Of a stretch of 64,000 nt of DNA, positions 36,440 through 49,022 are shown piece after piece (the first letter of the stretch is position 1; each line of letters opens with the position of its first letter). Origin of the DNA: Ceratotherium simum simum (taxonomy: Eukaryota; Chordata; Mammalia; Perissodactyla; Rhinocerotidae); the NCBI RefSeq assembly GCF_000283155.1, contig NW_004454182.1, positions 3,987,598-4,051,597 of the forward strand, read 5' to 3'. Made by a program: the position numbers and the translations under genes. The notes beneath the pieces are model-generated. The model ran no database searches. It was not told the DNA's origin and saw only the letters and a program-made list of their open reading frames with translations.

Positions 36440-36758
36440 TACTATGATGATTAATATCAATTCCCGGTTTAATCTCTTCTCCAGCTAATATCTTGGACTG
36501 TAACGTTTGCTGCATCTAGAGTCAACATCTTTCTCAGCAACAAATGTGTGTTTTCCAGTGATAGTGAATGTGGCCATCATAGTGTGGACTGCAGCTCCCA
36601 GTGGACACTGGTACCTCCGGTTGGTGGAGAGTAGAAGCATCTGGGAGGCCAGTGTATGGAGGGAGGGTGAGGAGAGGGGCTGCCAAGGGACACTTGTATT
36701 CCCTGAGTAAAATTTTAGAAAAAAATGCCATTTCAATAGTTGTTCAGACAAAAGAAAA
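36440..36758. other. Unassigned spacer between two EREs
   Basis: Unique-looking sequence of slightly higher GC content. Several overlapping short frames (36485-36850 minus, 36507-36710 plus) do not match any domain and extend into the next SINE. Confidence 0.35.
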
Positions 36759-36773
36759 GAAAAACATATATAT

Positions 36774-37017
36774 TGGGGCCAGCCTAGTGGCGTAGCATTA
36801 AGTGCATGTGCTCTGTTGCAGCGGCCAGGATTCGGATCCAAGGCATGCACCGAGGCACTGCTTGTCAGGCCATGCTGTGGCAGCGTCCCATATAACGTAG
36901 AGGAAGATGGGCACAGATGTTAGCCCAGGGCCAGTCTTCCTCAGCAAAAAGAGGAGGATTGGTGACAGATGTTAGCTCAGGGCTAATCTTCTTCACCAAA
37001 AAAAAAAAACAAAAAAG
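36774..37017 (+). mobile_element. ERE SINE
   Basis: Plus-strand ERE (GGGGCCAGCCTAGTGGCGTA, GATTCGGATCC, two GATGTTAGC tail modules, A12 tail). A perfect 15-bp target-site duplication GAAAAACATATATAT is present at 36759-36773 and 37018-37032. Frames on both strands around 36865-37331 are partly SINE-derived and are not genes. Confidence 0.97.
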
Positions 37018-37032
37018 GAAAAACATATATAT

Positions 37033-38299
37033 CCAGAGAAGGTTGCAAAACATAATAGAAGTATCAATGTCAGATAGGTGTTCCCCCATGTTAGAAGCTG
37101 GCCTCCTCTAGAGCAGAGGAAAACTCTGGAGAAATACAGAGTTCTGTATTTCTCACATGCTTCCAAATTCCTGGGTTTAAAATTACATGTAGTCTTCTCA
37201 GTTCTTAGTAAAGATCTTACTACCTTACTGACACAGATGCTGTCAGAAACCCACATACTTTCGTGTCCAATACTCAGCTGACCAGTGAGGCATGTTCTTG
37301 CCTTTTGAGGATTATCTCTGGATTCTTCCATTCAGTAGCCGCGACTTAAATTCAACTATGGGTGACCCTTTTTCTCAGTCACAGGTTGGTGCTTCATGAG
37401 CGAGGGAAAGGTGGAAGTCTAGATATTGGTGCTCCCATTTCGCCTTCTTTGAAAATGGCAAGTGTGCATTACAGATGGAGGAGGAGAACAATACCATGCT
37501 GAAAGGATGAGTATTTCTTCTGCACTTTCTCCCATTTCAGGACCTCACCTGTTCCTTGTCTGACCTCTGGGGGGCTTACTCCAGATGTCAGTGAAAATGG
37601 AAAGGATGTAAAATATCAGCTCTTTGAGGGGTATTTGTACACTTATCGGAGAATTTCTGAGAAAAGATCTAAACCACTAAGGAATGGATATCTAACAGAT
37701 ACATTTCAGAGAAACTGAAGATATTCTTGGACAGAAAAGAAAGCAAAAAAAAAAAAAATGTTTTTAAGTACATACTATAAGAGATAATGGTGAGCACTCG
37801 AGAGTCACACTGTTTCTATCCCTGGGGTGCTAGTAAAAAATAGCCGGAGACTGTGAGTATTTTGGGGGGGGGGCGCAAATCCCCGAGGAAAGGAACCTTG
37901 TTTCCGAATCCAAGTGGTGAGATCTGCATTCTAGCCTTTGGGATGGTGCTTAGTTTACTGGCTGTGTTTATCTAGCTCTTTTCTAGAATTACTTCCTTTT
38001 GATTTTTTCCCTTTCCATGATTGAAACCATGAACGCTTAAAAAAAAAAAAAAAAAAACGAAAACCAAAACAAAACGGGTTTACCTAATGGGAAACCTGGA
38101 AGGGGTTTGCGTTGGAGAGCAGCTGCTCCGAAGTAGGGTCGGGAAGTTGCAAGTGGAAGACGATTTCATTGAATCAGAACTAGGTTGAATGGGGTGGGGG
38201 AGGGCGGCCGGCTTTAAGGTCATCCCTCCTGCAGGTTTGGGCCCCAGGTAGACTGTCACTGAGAGACAGTGGCCCCATTGGTCAATAGACGTTTGAGAG
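37033..38299. other. Unique sequence upstream of the CpG island
   Basis: No interspersed repeats were recognised. There are homopolymer runs: A at about 37746-37758, G at 37863-37872 and A at 38039-38057. The GC content rises towards the island. This is the likely proximal upstream region if the promoter below fires on the plus strand. Confidence 0.4.
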
Positions 38300-38965
38300 C
38301 TCATTTTGGGGCGAACGGTAGCAGCAAAGACCTTGGCGCTCCGGGGCCTGTAGGTGGATTTGGAGTGTAACGCAGGCTTCCCAACAGCGCCCAGAGGCTG
38401 TGGTCTGGAGACACCTACTTCATCTCCTATAAGGGTGAAGCCAGCCCAGCCGCGGCGCTCGGGGCCACACCGGGAGTGGACTGCACCTTTCCAGAGAGTC
38501 GGGGGAGAGGAAGGATGGGGAGCAGGGGAAGCCTAACTGCGTAGCGCTTAAACCACCATTAAAAAAACGCAAACTCGCGTCTTCCCTGGCTAAACGGTGG
38601 CGGCGCGCATCGGAGCATCCCCGAGGGGTTCAGGCGGGCATCAGGGAGAGCAGGAAAGGAAGCGGGGTGGAGGTGGGGAGGAGGGGGCTGAGCCTTCTCG
38701 CCTGCGGGGCGAAGGAGGCAGCCGGGGCCGGGCGCGCAGAGGCGACGGCGGGGAGGTCCTCGGCCGGGGCAGGGAGGTCGCCGCGCAGGATGCGCCCCGC
38801 TTCTCCCTCGCTGCAGGCGGCGCGCGCAGTCCCGGGCCCAGGAGCATCCTCTCCTCTCCTCCCCTGACTCTCGACCCCCTCGATCGCAGCCGGCAGCCCC
38901 CGCGATCTCTCCCTCCTCCGCCCCGCCCGGGCTCGCGGGCCCCCCGGCCGCCGTCCCCGCGCCCC

Positions 38966-39065
38966 NNNNNNNNNNNNNNNNNNNNNNNNNNNNNNNNNNN
39001 NNNNNNNNNNNNNNNNNNNNNNNNNNNNNNNNNNNNNNNNNNNNNNNNNNNNNNNNNNNNNNNNN
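38966..39065. other. Assembly gap (100 N)
   Basis: Exactly 100 ambiguous bases in the most GC-rich part of the island. A run of exactly 100 is a common placeholder for a gap of unknown length, so the real missing sequence may be shorter or longer. Translations across it are meaningless. Confidence 0.98.
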
Positions 39066-39249
39066 GGGCCCGCCGCAGCCTCTGCCCGGCGCGCGCAGCC
39101 CCGCCACGCTGCAGCTGGAGCGATCGCCGCGGCCGGCCTCGCAGACGAGGGGGAGGAGGAGGAGGGGAAGGGCAGGAGGGAGGCGCAGGGAGGAGGATGG
39201 AGCGAGGAGGAGGAAATAAATAAATAAAACAATCACCTCCGCGCCAATA

Positions 39250-39624
39250 AGAGCGAGGGAGAGAGAAAGACGCGGCCAGAGAGCCACCGGTGCCTGCTGG
39301 CTCGCCTCTGAGAGGTTCTCCTTGCGCGCGCGTGTGTGTGCGCGAGTGTGTAGTCGCCGGGACTGGAGCTGGAAAGTTCAAACTAAACGTGTTGCTCTCG
39401 CCGGTTGCCGAGGCCGCGGCGGAGGCTGCCCAACTTCTCTGGGCCAAGTGACTGGCGGCGCCCAGCGCCCTTGGCGCGGCGGCGGCCGCTCGGCCCTGCG
39501 CCCAGGCGCGGCGGCGGCGGCCCCGCTCGGCCCGGGAGGGACCCCGCGGCCAGGGCTGGACTCTCGCCCCGCCACCTCCAGCGACGCTCTGCGCTCAGCC
39601 TCCGCGCCTGGCGACCGCAGAAAG
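39250..39624 (+). other. Candidate untranslated first exon
   Basis: The 3' edge is a near-ideal donor, with AAAG at 39621-39624 followed by GTACGT. Between the CCAAT box at 39244 and this donor there is no ATG on the plus strand, which fits a non-coding 5' UTR exon. The start is arbitrary, because no TATA box or initiator fixes the transcription start site. It contains (GCG)n runs near 39476-39485 and 39508-39521 and an alternating GCGCGTGTGTGTGCGCG stretch near 39326. The gene is not recognised. A downstream coding exon would have to lie beyond what could be detected, probably outside the window. Some or all of it could instead belong to a non-coding RNA. Confidence 0.5.
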
Positions 39625-41514
39625 GTACGTGGCACTCTCCCGCACGGCTTCCATCCTAGCGCACCGCGCGTGTATTCTGGGCTGCCTAGATTCTTCCCTT
39701 CCCACGAGTGGTCATCATTTGTCAAACTTTACCTCCACCTCGCACATGGCCGTGGCCGCTGCAGCCGCCCGCCCTGGCAACGTGGGTACCGTTTGCAGAA
39801 GGGAATCGAGCAGTGGGGAGCATCCGCTGGAAGCGGTGTTTCCCATCTGGATGAAAATCGCGGTTCTCAATAAGTCGCGGGGCTTACCTTCCGGGGGCGT
39901 CCTTTATTATGCTGTTCCCTTGATGCTTGTAATGGTTTTTCTTGGCCCTTGTGCACGGAGAGATGTACAAGTTTGCAGGAAAAGGTACAGGTAAAGCAGG
40001 GGAAGTTTGCAGCCGCTCGGCTCCAGGAGAGGAGTAACCCTTTCTTTGCAGTAGCAGCCACGGTTCTGAAGCAGCGGCTGCGGCGGCAGCAGGGACAGCG
40101 GCCTGGCCGGTGGCGGCAGCTGCACGTTGTCCCGTCTGTGACTCGGCGCAGGAGGAAAAGTGCGGCTGCCTGGTCCGCGAGCGCGACACTGGAGCTGCCT
40201 GCAAAGATGCTGCGGAGGAAAAAGCTAAGGGCTCCCTGATCGCTTGGTAAATTATGTTTGGAGAGCCTAAATTATTATTTGTGCGTGTGTGTGGTATTTA
40301 TGTGCTTACTGATAGGCATGCTTTTAAAAAAAAATCTCTAAAACTTTTATGCATGTGATTTCCATTTGTAGATTAGGTGAACGACTATAGGACCTTTAGG
40401 ATAGATGTTAAAATCAATATGGTTGGAGCAGTGGGCAAGCCTGCAATGTATAGCCTAGTTCGTTGTTTGTATTATATCACCTACTCTGAAGCGTTAGTAT
40501 TTTAGCGATGATTGGGGGTTCTTAACTAATTAAAAAAAAATTTTTACGATGAAGTAGGAACTCTTAGTGAGCCAAAAATTAAAAAGTCACAATAAGTTTC
40601 TCAAGCAACGTGCTTGATTGAGCCTTTTGAAGCCACCTGCTGAATTAGTTCATGTTACTTTTTAGAGGTTACCACTGGGTGCAGGAGACGTAGGCATATC
40701 CAGCAGATGGAGCAGTGGAAAACTGTACTAGAACCCGCCTGACACTCACTTATCCCGATTCAATCACGATGATACCAAAAAGGTACATGGAGCTCGTTTT
40801 AGGAGAGGCACTGAATTTTCTGTCATATTTGAAAAAATAATTTCATGCCAACTGAAATATGATTGGGGTGTATCTGTAGAAACTTCACTTCTTTAAGCTT
40901 ATTTTTATAAAGCATTTAAAAAAAATAGTTCCTTAAAAATATGCTTATTGCTATATATTAGAGTGTAATATGATTCAATCATGTAAGAAATATCAAAAAT
41001 ATCAACTGTTCTTTGTCCTATGGTTACATTTTGTGGGTGATTCACAAACAATGCATTCTTCCATAATAAAAGTCTAATTTTTGTGTTATAATTTAAAAGA
41101 CAACATAAACTTGTTTTTAAAAGTCAGTAAACATTATCAGTTTGAATACATTTTTGTAGTTTGAATGCAACTGAGTTTGTGTTTTACAAAGTTAAGATAG
41201 GCAGACTTATTTCTTGGACTAATTTACTCTAGCTGAAATTTAAGGGGAAAAGTTGATAAAGCTTTTTAGTAATTCTGATGAATTGCTGTTCCTCCTTCCC
41301 AGGAGTTGCATGAATTTTGGAACTGCTGTGACCTGAGCACATTAATCATACATTCAGATAGAAAGGCAAAAATCTTCAAGAGCTACATTTTTGTATCTGT
41401 ACCTTGGTAATTATGGTAACAATAACAACATGGAGAGACAATGTGCCTTCCTACATAAATTTAAAAACTTGACAGGCAGTCTTGCATATGACAATGTAAT
41501 TTTAATGTTAACAA

Positions 41515-41640
41515 AAAAATAGGCTGCCCATTTTACAGGCAAAGCAGCAAAGGCTTAAGAAACTTGGGAGCTTTGTTGTGCTATTTCAGGAGAGAACTTC
41601 TTGAATCTAGTCTGCTCATCTCCAGTCTCTTGCTCCCTTC
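41515..41640 (-). repeat. Possible MIR remnant
   Basis: CCCATTTTACAGGCAAAGCA followed by CTTAAGAAACTTGGGAGC resembles the conserved MIR core on the minus strand ('CCCATTTTACAGATGAGGAAA...TAAGTAACTTGCC'). The match is short and diverged. Confidence 0.4.
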
Positions 41641-42574
41641 ACTGTATTTTGCTGTAGCTTTTATTGTGGCATAGAGCTATGCTTAACTAGTCTGGAAGAA
41701 CCTAATTAGGTGTTACTTTAATTTCATTATTTAGGGATTTGAAAGTTACAACTATGTACCAAACATTTTAAGACACTTGGGGGCAGATAGGATGCTTTTG
41801 GAAACTGTAGTACCTTTGGAAAACTTGCTAAACATGCTTTACATTGAGTGTGCATGTTTATAAAATATGTGTGATTATTTTCTAAATCATCAGATAATGT
41901 CTTTAGAAAAGTACTTGGGCATTCTGAAACTCTATTTCCTTTACATTCACATAGTATTAAGGAAGGCTTGGAACTCCCCATGTTGGAAAATAATATAATT
42001 ACCTTTCTAAAAGAACTGATTTTATCCTGCCTATTGCCACCCAGATTAAATAATTATGGATTTTTCTAAATTTATCACATTCCACGCCCCTTCACACATG
42101 CAAAAACAAAAGGATTTCAATGGAAGATGCTGGAAGTTTTATGCCATTCTTAAATGTTTAAAAATGTGAGAACCACACATCTTATCACTATTAAACATGC
42201 TAAATTCCTCAAGCCTGATAAGTCCTGTTGATAATTTAAAAGTCAGCTAGTAACAGCAATGTTAACTTAGTATTTTAAAATAGGTGAAAAGTGAGTAGAT
42301 TATGGTCATTGCTTATGTGATATATATATATTCAGGAAAACCAGGTGTGTTTCTAGGTTTTTCCGTAAACTTAATCTCAATGAAATGTTTATAAAATTGA
42401 TATAATTTTGATATAACATTGATACATAGAAAGATAAATTATATTTTGGAACTTTTAAAAAATTGCTCAATTCTCTATAGACAGTTGTGAACTTTTTCAA
42501 TTAAGTTTATTTGACTGGCAGAATCATGTAACACACTACTAAATTTGGGTTCAAGTGTATGGTGGGGAAACATT

Positions 42575-42613
42575 GACTAGATAGGTAGATAGATACATAG
42601 ATAAGTAGATAGC
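42575..42613. repeat. Imperfect GATA microsatellite
   Basis: A run of TAGATAGGTAGATAGATACA type, about 39 bp of diverged GATA units. Confidence 0.8.
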
Positions 42614-44599
42614 ATTAAGACTCTTGATAAGGATAGTGATAGTGTGCTATATTGATAAATTTTGGAAAACACTTTAATCATTAACTTTTTAATTCTTCTT
42701 TTAAAAACTACAGGATCACAAATGGATTCTTTACAAGTATCTGTTAAATAGTGTGTCTATGTTTAACCTAAGCTTTATAATAGTTGAAGCTTGGCAATCA
42801 CCAAGTGTTCGTACTTGTTATTATAGTGATGTTAACCCACTTTCTGCATTATTTGTATCTTTATTCCATCTCTTCAGGACTTTATTCTGCTATAGCTATA
42901 TTAGATAGTTTTCTCCCAACAGCATAAAAGGTAGCTGTTGTGTTTAGACAAGTATATACCTGTTGAATTAAGCTTTTCAAAAACATATAGAGGGGTTGAG
43001 AGATTATGAAGAAGCAGTGAGTTTTGTTTGTTTCTCCACTAAATTATCTTCTAAGAGATAAAATATGTTTATCAGTCAGTGGAGATCAAACACAACATGA
43101 AATGTTTTTATCCTTTAATTTCTATCTTGTCACCAGCCGGTTTGACTTTGCTTGTAATGTCAAGTATGACTGAATATGACTTGCACTTATAATTTCTAGA
43201 TAATGCATATATATATTTGAAGCTTGGGTTTTATTGGGGGGCACCATTAGTTCTCAATTAGAAAGCAGAGTTTTAAGCAGTATATGTATAAGTAAACAAT
43301 TATAGTATAAGAAAGTAAGAATTATTCTGGATGAGCACAGCAGTTAAAGATGTATCCTAGAATAGAAGTCTTAGCCAAAATGATGAGAATCTCAAGATCG
43401 ATGTTAAATGGTATTTCCAACTTTCTGTCTTACTCTAATTTAATCTTTATGTGTTAATGATGTGTTCGGTGCAAATACCTTTATATTTAAGAGCTCTTTT
43501 CATTTCAATCAGCACTTTCTTTTATAAAACTTAATTATAATTTATATATATGTATATATTTCTAACATGAGTATAATTTTGCTCTTACAATATCAATATT
43601 TAGGTAAATTTTATTTCATTGATTATCCAAAATTCTTTTTGACTTCAGATGGTTTTCTCTATGTGATTGTATAGGGCGTTACTAGTTCTGCCATATGGCT
43701 TTAGAGATATTTGGTCATAGAAATATGATTGGGTAAGCCACTCTACTATTCACCCAACTTCCATAACACTTGTGATTAATCCCTAAGTACAGTATATTAA
43801 ATGGATTATATATAATGTTATTGAAAGGTTAAAACCATTGGAGAAGACAAACACAGGTATTTCTTTGTAATAATGGAAAATTATCTTCCATGTTCTTATA
43901 GGACCTGTATTTAGACATTATTATTGAAAAAGGTAGATAGATCAAAAATTGGTATCTAATTAGTGAAAACTTAAGGATTTATCAGAATCATTTATGAATT
44001 ATTACAATAAGCATATCTTTCTAGACAGTTTTTCAAGAGATAGGAGATTTGAAAGGGATGGAGAGAGGCATAATTAAATGATAGACAGCATAATCATGCA
44101 AGAATTCACTAACTGATATTGTTAGAAGAAAACAGTTGTCTAACTAGTATTTATATTATAATAGGACTATGTATTATGATTTTGAGTGTTTTACAACACC
44201 CCCTTGTCCAAAATAATTGTTTTCTGTTTTCTAATATGAATGTTTGAAAGGTTTTGAAATGTTTAACTACTTCCCAGAACTTTGTGCCTAAACTAAAGGC
44301 AGCTGTTGGCAAATTGAAATACTGAATAACAAGTGTTTTAAAAAAAAAAGTTCAAATTGATATTACTTCATATATACCTCAAAAATCTGCATTCTTACTA
44401 CATTGCTAGTAATGTTATTACTATACATCATTATAGAGTCCTATTCAACTCTCCATATTTAGTAAAGTACAGTAGGTTTAAGAATCTGCTGGTCTTTTAC
44501 TGGACTTTTCTAATAAATATTGATCATCATTATTGTATGACAGCGTTCTTTGATGCCAACATCTGGTTTAGAACGTTATGGTGCAAAAGACATAAAAAA

Positions 44600-44760
44600 A
44601 GAATGCTCTGAGTCTGTGGCATTGACTGAACTAGTGCCGCAGACAAGTCAGAAGGGAAAACATCCATTCAGCAGCCTCCGTTACAGGCGAGTGGGGCAAA
44701 GTGAGTGAGGACCCTGTTTACACAGTGGATGTTTCTCCTCCAGTTCGTATGAGTTTGTTA
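44600..44760. other. GC-richer islet inside the AT-rich block
   Basis: A short interval with CpGs (CTAGTGCCGCAGACAAGTC, CCTCCGTTACAGGCGAGTGG) inside otherwise AT-rich sequence. It includes an acceptor-like TTTCTCCTCCAG at about 44731-44742 and a donor-like GGCAAAGTGAGTG near 44694-44706. It could be a conserved element or small exon, but no coding frame supports an exon. Confidence 0.3.
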
Positions 44761-47700
44761 AATAAACTTGATTTTAACGTTTTTTAAACCTAGATATATT
44801 TAATGAGAACTAATTAGGATTACAAATATCAATTCATCAACGGATTGCATCAATACTTAATGTTTTTTGCCTTCTAGCTTAACCAGTTATTCATTAAGTG
44901 TTAGTTAAAGCAGAAACATTTTTCCGCATTACCTTTTTAAAGAAAAAGCATTTCGGCAGTCATGCGGTAATATCAGCGTGGACTGGTTTTGAATAGTTTT
45001 CTACTAAAACTAAGAAGTTGTTGATGCAGTTTTCAGGAATTAATTCTATTATTTGGAAGATAAATATTTCTAGGATTAAGCTGTGATTATGTACAAAATT
45101 AACAGCAGCATAAATAAACAAACCCAGATTTCAGCAAATTTGACAACTAGAAATGATAAATGGGCTTCCTTGTATGTGTGTATGTATATTTTAATTTTCT
45201 GTGTTAATTAGTATGTACTATCGTAGAATACAATATCCTGTGAGGATAATGGTTTCCTGTTGAACATAGATTTAAAAGTTAAGTGGTTATGTTATTGAAA
45301 AATAAATATATCAATTGACCTTCCATACCTAGACTTTTTTCCTGAACAATGTTTACCTAAATATAAAGAGCATCCATAAGCTTGATAAAAATTATTTAAA
45401 GGATAAATATCAAATTAAATGCTCTATAAATATTAGGCTTCTCCTCTCTTTGATCTGTTCTTATCATCAAATTAAAAAAACAGTACATTGATATTTTTCT
45501 TTTAAATTCACGTAGGTACAAGGTAATTCAAGAGGGTAACAACTAGATAATATTTATTTTGTGATGGGCTGTATCATAATTTTTTTTCTCATTGTGTTAC
45601 AAAATGATTTTAATTTTATGTGATATATGAAGATTCCTTATGTAAAATAAGTTTCTTTTATGATAAATTAAATACAATAAAAATACTTTGCATTCTTATG
45701 TGTGATACATGTAGATATTGAATTTAAAAAATACTAAATGTATATTTTTTATGTATCGTTGTTTATACTGTAGGTCTCTCCTAAAATCTGGGTCCAAGAA
45801 CTGTTTTATCATTGCAAATTTTCTTGTTCACACTTTTCACAATACTTTTACATACAACTTAATATTTTGTTTATTACATTCAAAGTACGGTTGATAAAAT
45901 TTTAGTTATTCCCAATTTCATTTTACTTTGATTAAAAAATACATTAAAATCATATAAGATATTAACAACCTTAAAATATATTTGTTCTAAAGTTATTTGT
46001 GTAAATCAAATTTGCTACTTATTTCTTCAAAATTTTATTGGTAACTATGAGATCTAAACTAATTAAAGGTTTCTTAATTTTAATATAATTATGGGTCAGT
46101 GATATTTCTTTTGTGTTTATAGTCTACACATTTTAGAAATATAGTAATAACATTTTAAATAAAATGATATTTTTTATTAATAAGTTTGTGGGGTATATTA
46201 CACTTTTTAAGATTTTACCTTTAAAACAGTTAACAATAATTAATTTGAACCAAAACAAAAACCCCAAAATGTAATGGTTGGCATACATATTTAAAAGTAA
46301 ATTTCAGTTAAATGAAAAGTTTGTGTGACAACCTAATCCAAATTATATAAAAAATAAGAATCTCAATATTTGGTTTTATAAATTTTGAGGGAAAATAACC
46401 TTGAAATAGTTAAGTGCAGAAAACAATGTTAATAATAGTCTTGAGTTTTCAAATTCCTGGTACTGATTTTGCTAAGATTTGTGTTCAAATTGCTATGCTA
46501 ATAATATTTACATAGAATGTGCATTTCAACCCATGTTGTTTTCTATAATATTAGTAATTTCCAAGTTTGTTTTAAAATTTGAAGTTACAGTACTGAAGAA
46601 AAACCCTCTTTTATTGATACATTTAAATAAAAGTGTGTATGTACCAATAGTATAAATGAAACAAATTAACATAGTGATCATTCTTTTGAGAGGAAAAAAA
46701 ACAAAACAGAAAGAAATTTGAGATTTCAAAGTATCTTTGAAACAGAATTCACCCTCAAATCAGTTTTGGTATTAATTGTGTATAAATAAGGTTATCTACC
46801 TAATGCTCTGTTTAATATTTAAATGTTGGATACAGTGATTTGTGAAAAATCTAGATTAAAAATGTAATTACATGATGATGAAATTCTTTGCTTTTTCCTG
46901 TTTCTGGAGCTTAGTCATTTCATTTTAGTTAATTTTATTTGGAATCACCTCGTGATTGGCAACTCTAGAATCAAATTATTAAATATTTGCAACACTTTCT
47001 ATTTCCCTAGTCAGCCTTTCACAACTCCAGGGAAGAAATTATGGAAAGGTAATTTTTAAATTGTGAGACAAACTCAAAGGTAATAATGTTAAGGGACAAT
47101 GGTTTTGCTAATTATGTAATATCACATAAAGAATTACAAGTGATATATCCATTTAAAAATTATTTCTCATGGTCTAGCCAATCATATGTTGAATGTCTTA
47201 CTTAAAAATATTTTCCATTGACTAATGTCAAAAGACTTTTACTCTTGTTTAAAATGTGAATAATGCTCAAAACCTTTTAGTAAATAATGTTGGTAATGTA
47301 GAATCAAGAAAAAATATTCTTGTAGGCAAAAGTAAGAGAAAGACACCTCAGAAATCTCTAAAATTTCAAGTAAGTGATCATGAAATAACAGATCAGAAGA
47401 CACATTATAATATGAGACCAAATCTGCACAAAAAAAACCTCTACCAAAAAGAATAGAATATATTTCTATTCCCAAGGCGACAGCTCTCATCTGATTGACG
47501 GTGTTAGTACCTATGAGACAAATGTATATGGAAAACACACAGGCAAACGAAACCAGCATCCAAAAGGCAAAGTTTGATCATCCTCCTGGGTGCCCTTCCA
47601 GGAAGAAGGTGGGTGCTAGCTTTCTGAGTGCTTGGTGCCGAAGGCTCACTTCGGCTGATGGCATTAGCCGTGTAACAAATAAATAAAATAGCATTTCCTA

Positions 47701-48770
47701 ATTCAGTGCTCACCAAGCGACCTTCAGATAATCTGTTAACTCCTGTGCATTTTCTTTAGAGAAAGAAGATGTTTCGTGGGGCTCTTGTACAATCAAGTCT
47801 TGTATTTCTATTATAAATTAGTAAATTGGTATATTGGTTATAGATTTCATTCCCTTGGGGTGTTGTCAGTGTGAGTACCATCTTCAAATCTAACTAGTTC
47901 TGCAGCGCTGACACATATAGTAACCAAACCTGTAGACCAAGTTCACCAAAGTAAAGCCATCCCCAAACCCTGTCCTTCAGTGAAAATTTTCTTTCAAAGA
48001 CTACAAAGATCAAACATGGAATACAAGAATACCCTCCCCTTTTATTAAAATAGCACGAAAATAAGGAAAACAAAATTGTTCAGGGAACAAAAAAGGAAAA
48101 AGAAAAGTTGGGAGAAATAACAACATTATGGAATGAAAATACTTCCAACAGAAATATTCATGTTGTGACATTTGTTGGGGCTTTTAATTATTTATGCTCA
48201 CCGAACCAAAATCACGATTTAAAATATAGCCTTAATAGTGTTTAATTGTTAACTGAAATTTTTGATTAATTTAAAAGAGAAGTCATTTCGTAAAATTCAT
48301 TGTGTATTCACTCTATGCACATTTTTACAACTTGCTTTTTACTCACCTTTATATTTTTAAGATTTTTCTCTATTCATGTATTTTGACTTCATTGTGTTCA
48401 TTCATTATGACCACTGTTTGGTATTTCTTTATATGATCATGATTAAACCACGGTTTCAGTATTCCTTTTCTGACGTCTGAAATATTTCTTAAGTGTAATA
48501 ATGCACTAAAATACAAAATACAATACAAAACAAACAGTTGTATGAAAAGATAAATATGACTGATATTGATGTGCGTATGTATGATATATATTTTATTTTA
48601 TTATGATATATTTATCATAGCATCTTACATACATTTTTTAAATTACAAATATCCATGCATTTAAATATCTTTCTACTACAGCATCATTTTAGTGACTGTG
48701 TATTATTTCATTGCATGGATTTAATGGAAGTTATTTAACAATCTCTTATAGTGGGATATTTAGCCTTTCT

Positions 48771-49022
48771 TTTCTTTTCTTTTCTTTTTTTGTGAGTAAT
48801 ATTAGCCCTGAGCTAACATCCGATGCCAATCCTCTTCTTTTTGCTGAGGAAGACTGGCCCTGGGCTAACATCCATGCCCATCTTCCTCTACTTTATATGG
48901 GACACCACCACAGCATGGCTTGACAAGCAGTGCATCAGTGGATGCCCGGCATCCGAACCTGCGAATTTTGGGCCACCGAGTGGAGGGTGTTCACTTAACT
49001 GCTATGCTGCCCGGCCAGCCCC
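48771..49022 (-). mobile_element. ERE SINE
   Basis: Minus-strand ERE with a TTTTC-type tail, GAGCTAACATCCGATGCC, CTTTATATGGGACACCACCA and the antisense head ending CCCGGCCAGCCCC. Short AGCCTTT direct repeats flank it (48762 and 49023). A second T run (about 49027-49050) follows the right-hand repeat. Confidence 0.93.

Larger units (their letters stand above)
38300..40245 (+). promoter_or_regulatory. CpG-island promoter of an unidentified gene
   Basis: About 1.9 kb with very high GC and dense CpG, in sharp contrast to the AT-rich, CpG-poor flanks. It contains a CCAAT box (39244-39248), GC-rich runs such as GCGCGGCGGCGGCCGC, and an AAAT microsatellite at 39215-39228. Mammalian CpG islands of this size normally mark gene promoters. 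The plus strand offers a strong splice donor, AAAG|GTACGT (39624|39625). A weaker CAG|GTAAAG lies at 39990|39991. The minus strand offers GGAAG|GTAAG (exon end 39888), so divergent transcription is possible. Long frames across the island are typical of stop-poor GC-rich DNA, disagree between frames and run through the gap. None has a recognisable domain. Confidence 0.85.
40246..48765. other. Repeat-poor AT-rich block, probable first intron
   Basis: About 8.5 kb directly downstream of the CpG island in which no ERE, L1, LTR or DNA transposon was recognised apart from one doubtful MIR trace (41515-41640). Flanking DNA of equal length carries many repeats. If the plus-strand donor at 39625 is used, this block is intron 1. 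Open frames in it (for example 44357-44611, 47239-47559 minus) are short and without domains. Confidence 0.5.

Noticed and set aside
38559..39447. Long overlapping open frames (200-268 codons) on both strands through the CpG island
   Set aside because: They cross the 100-N gap, overlap in several frames on both strands, are low-complexity Pro/Arg/Gly/Ala-rich and lack any domain. High GC content alone suppresses stop codons.
39322..39873. 183-codon plus-strand frame over the candidate first exon
   Set aside because: It begins at a non-ATG codon, runs through the strong splice donor at 39625 into presumed intron, and has the composition of GC-rich UTR.
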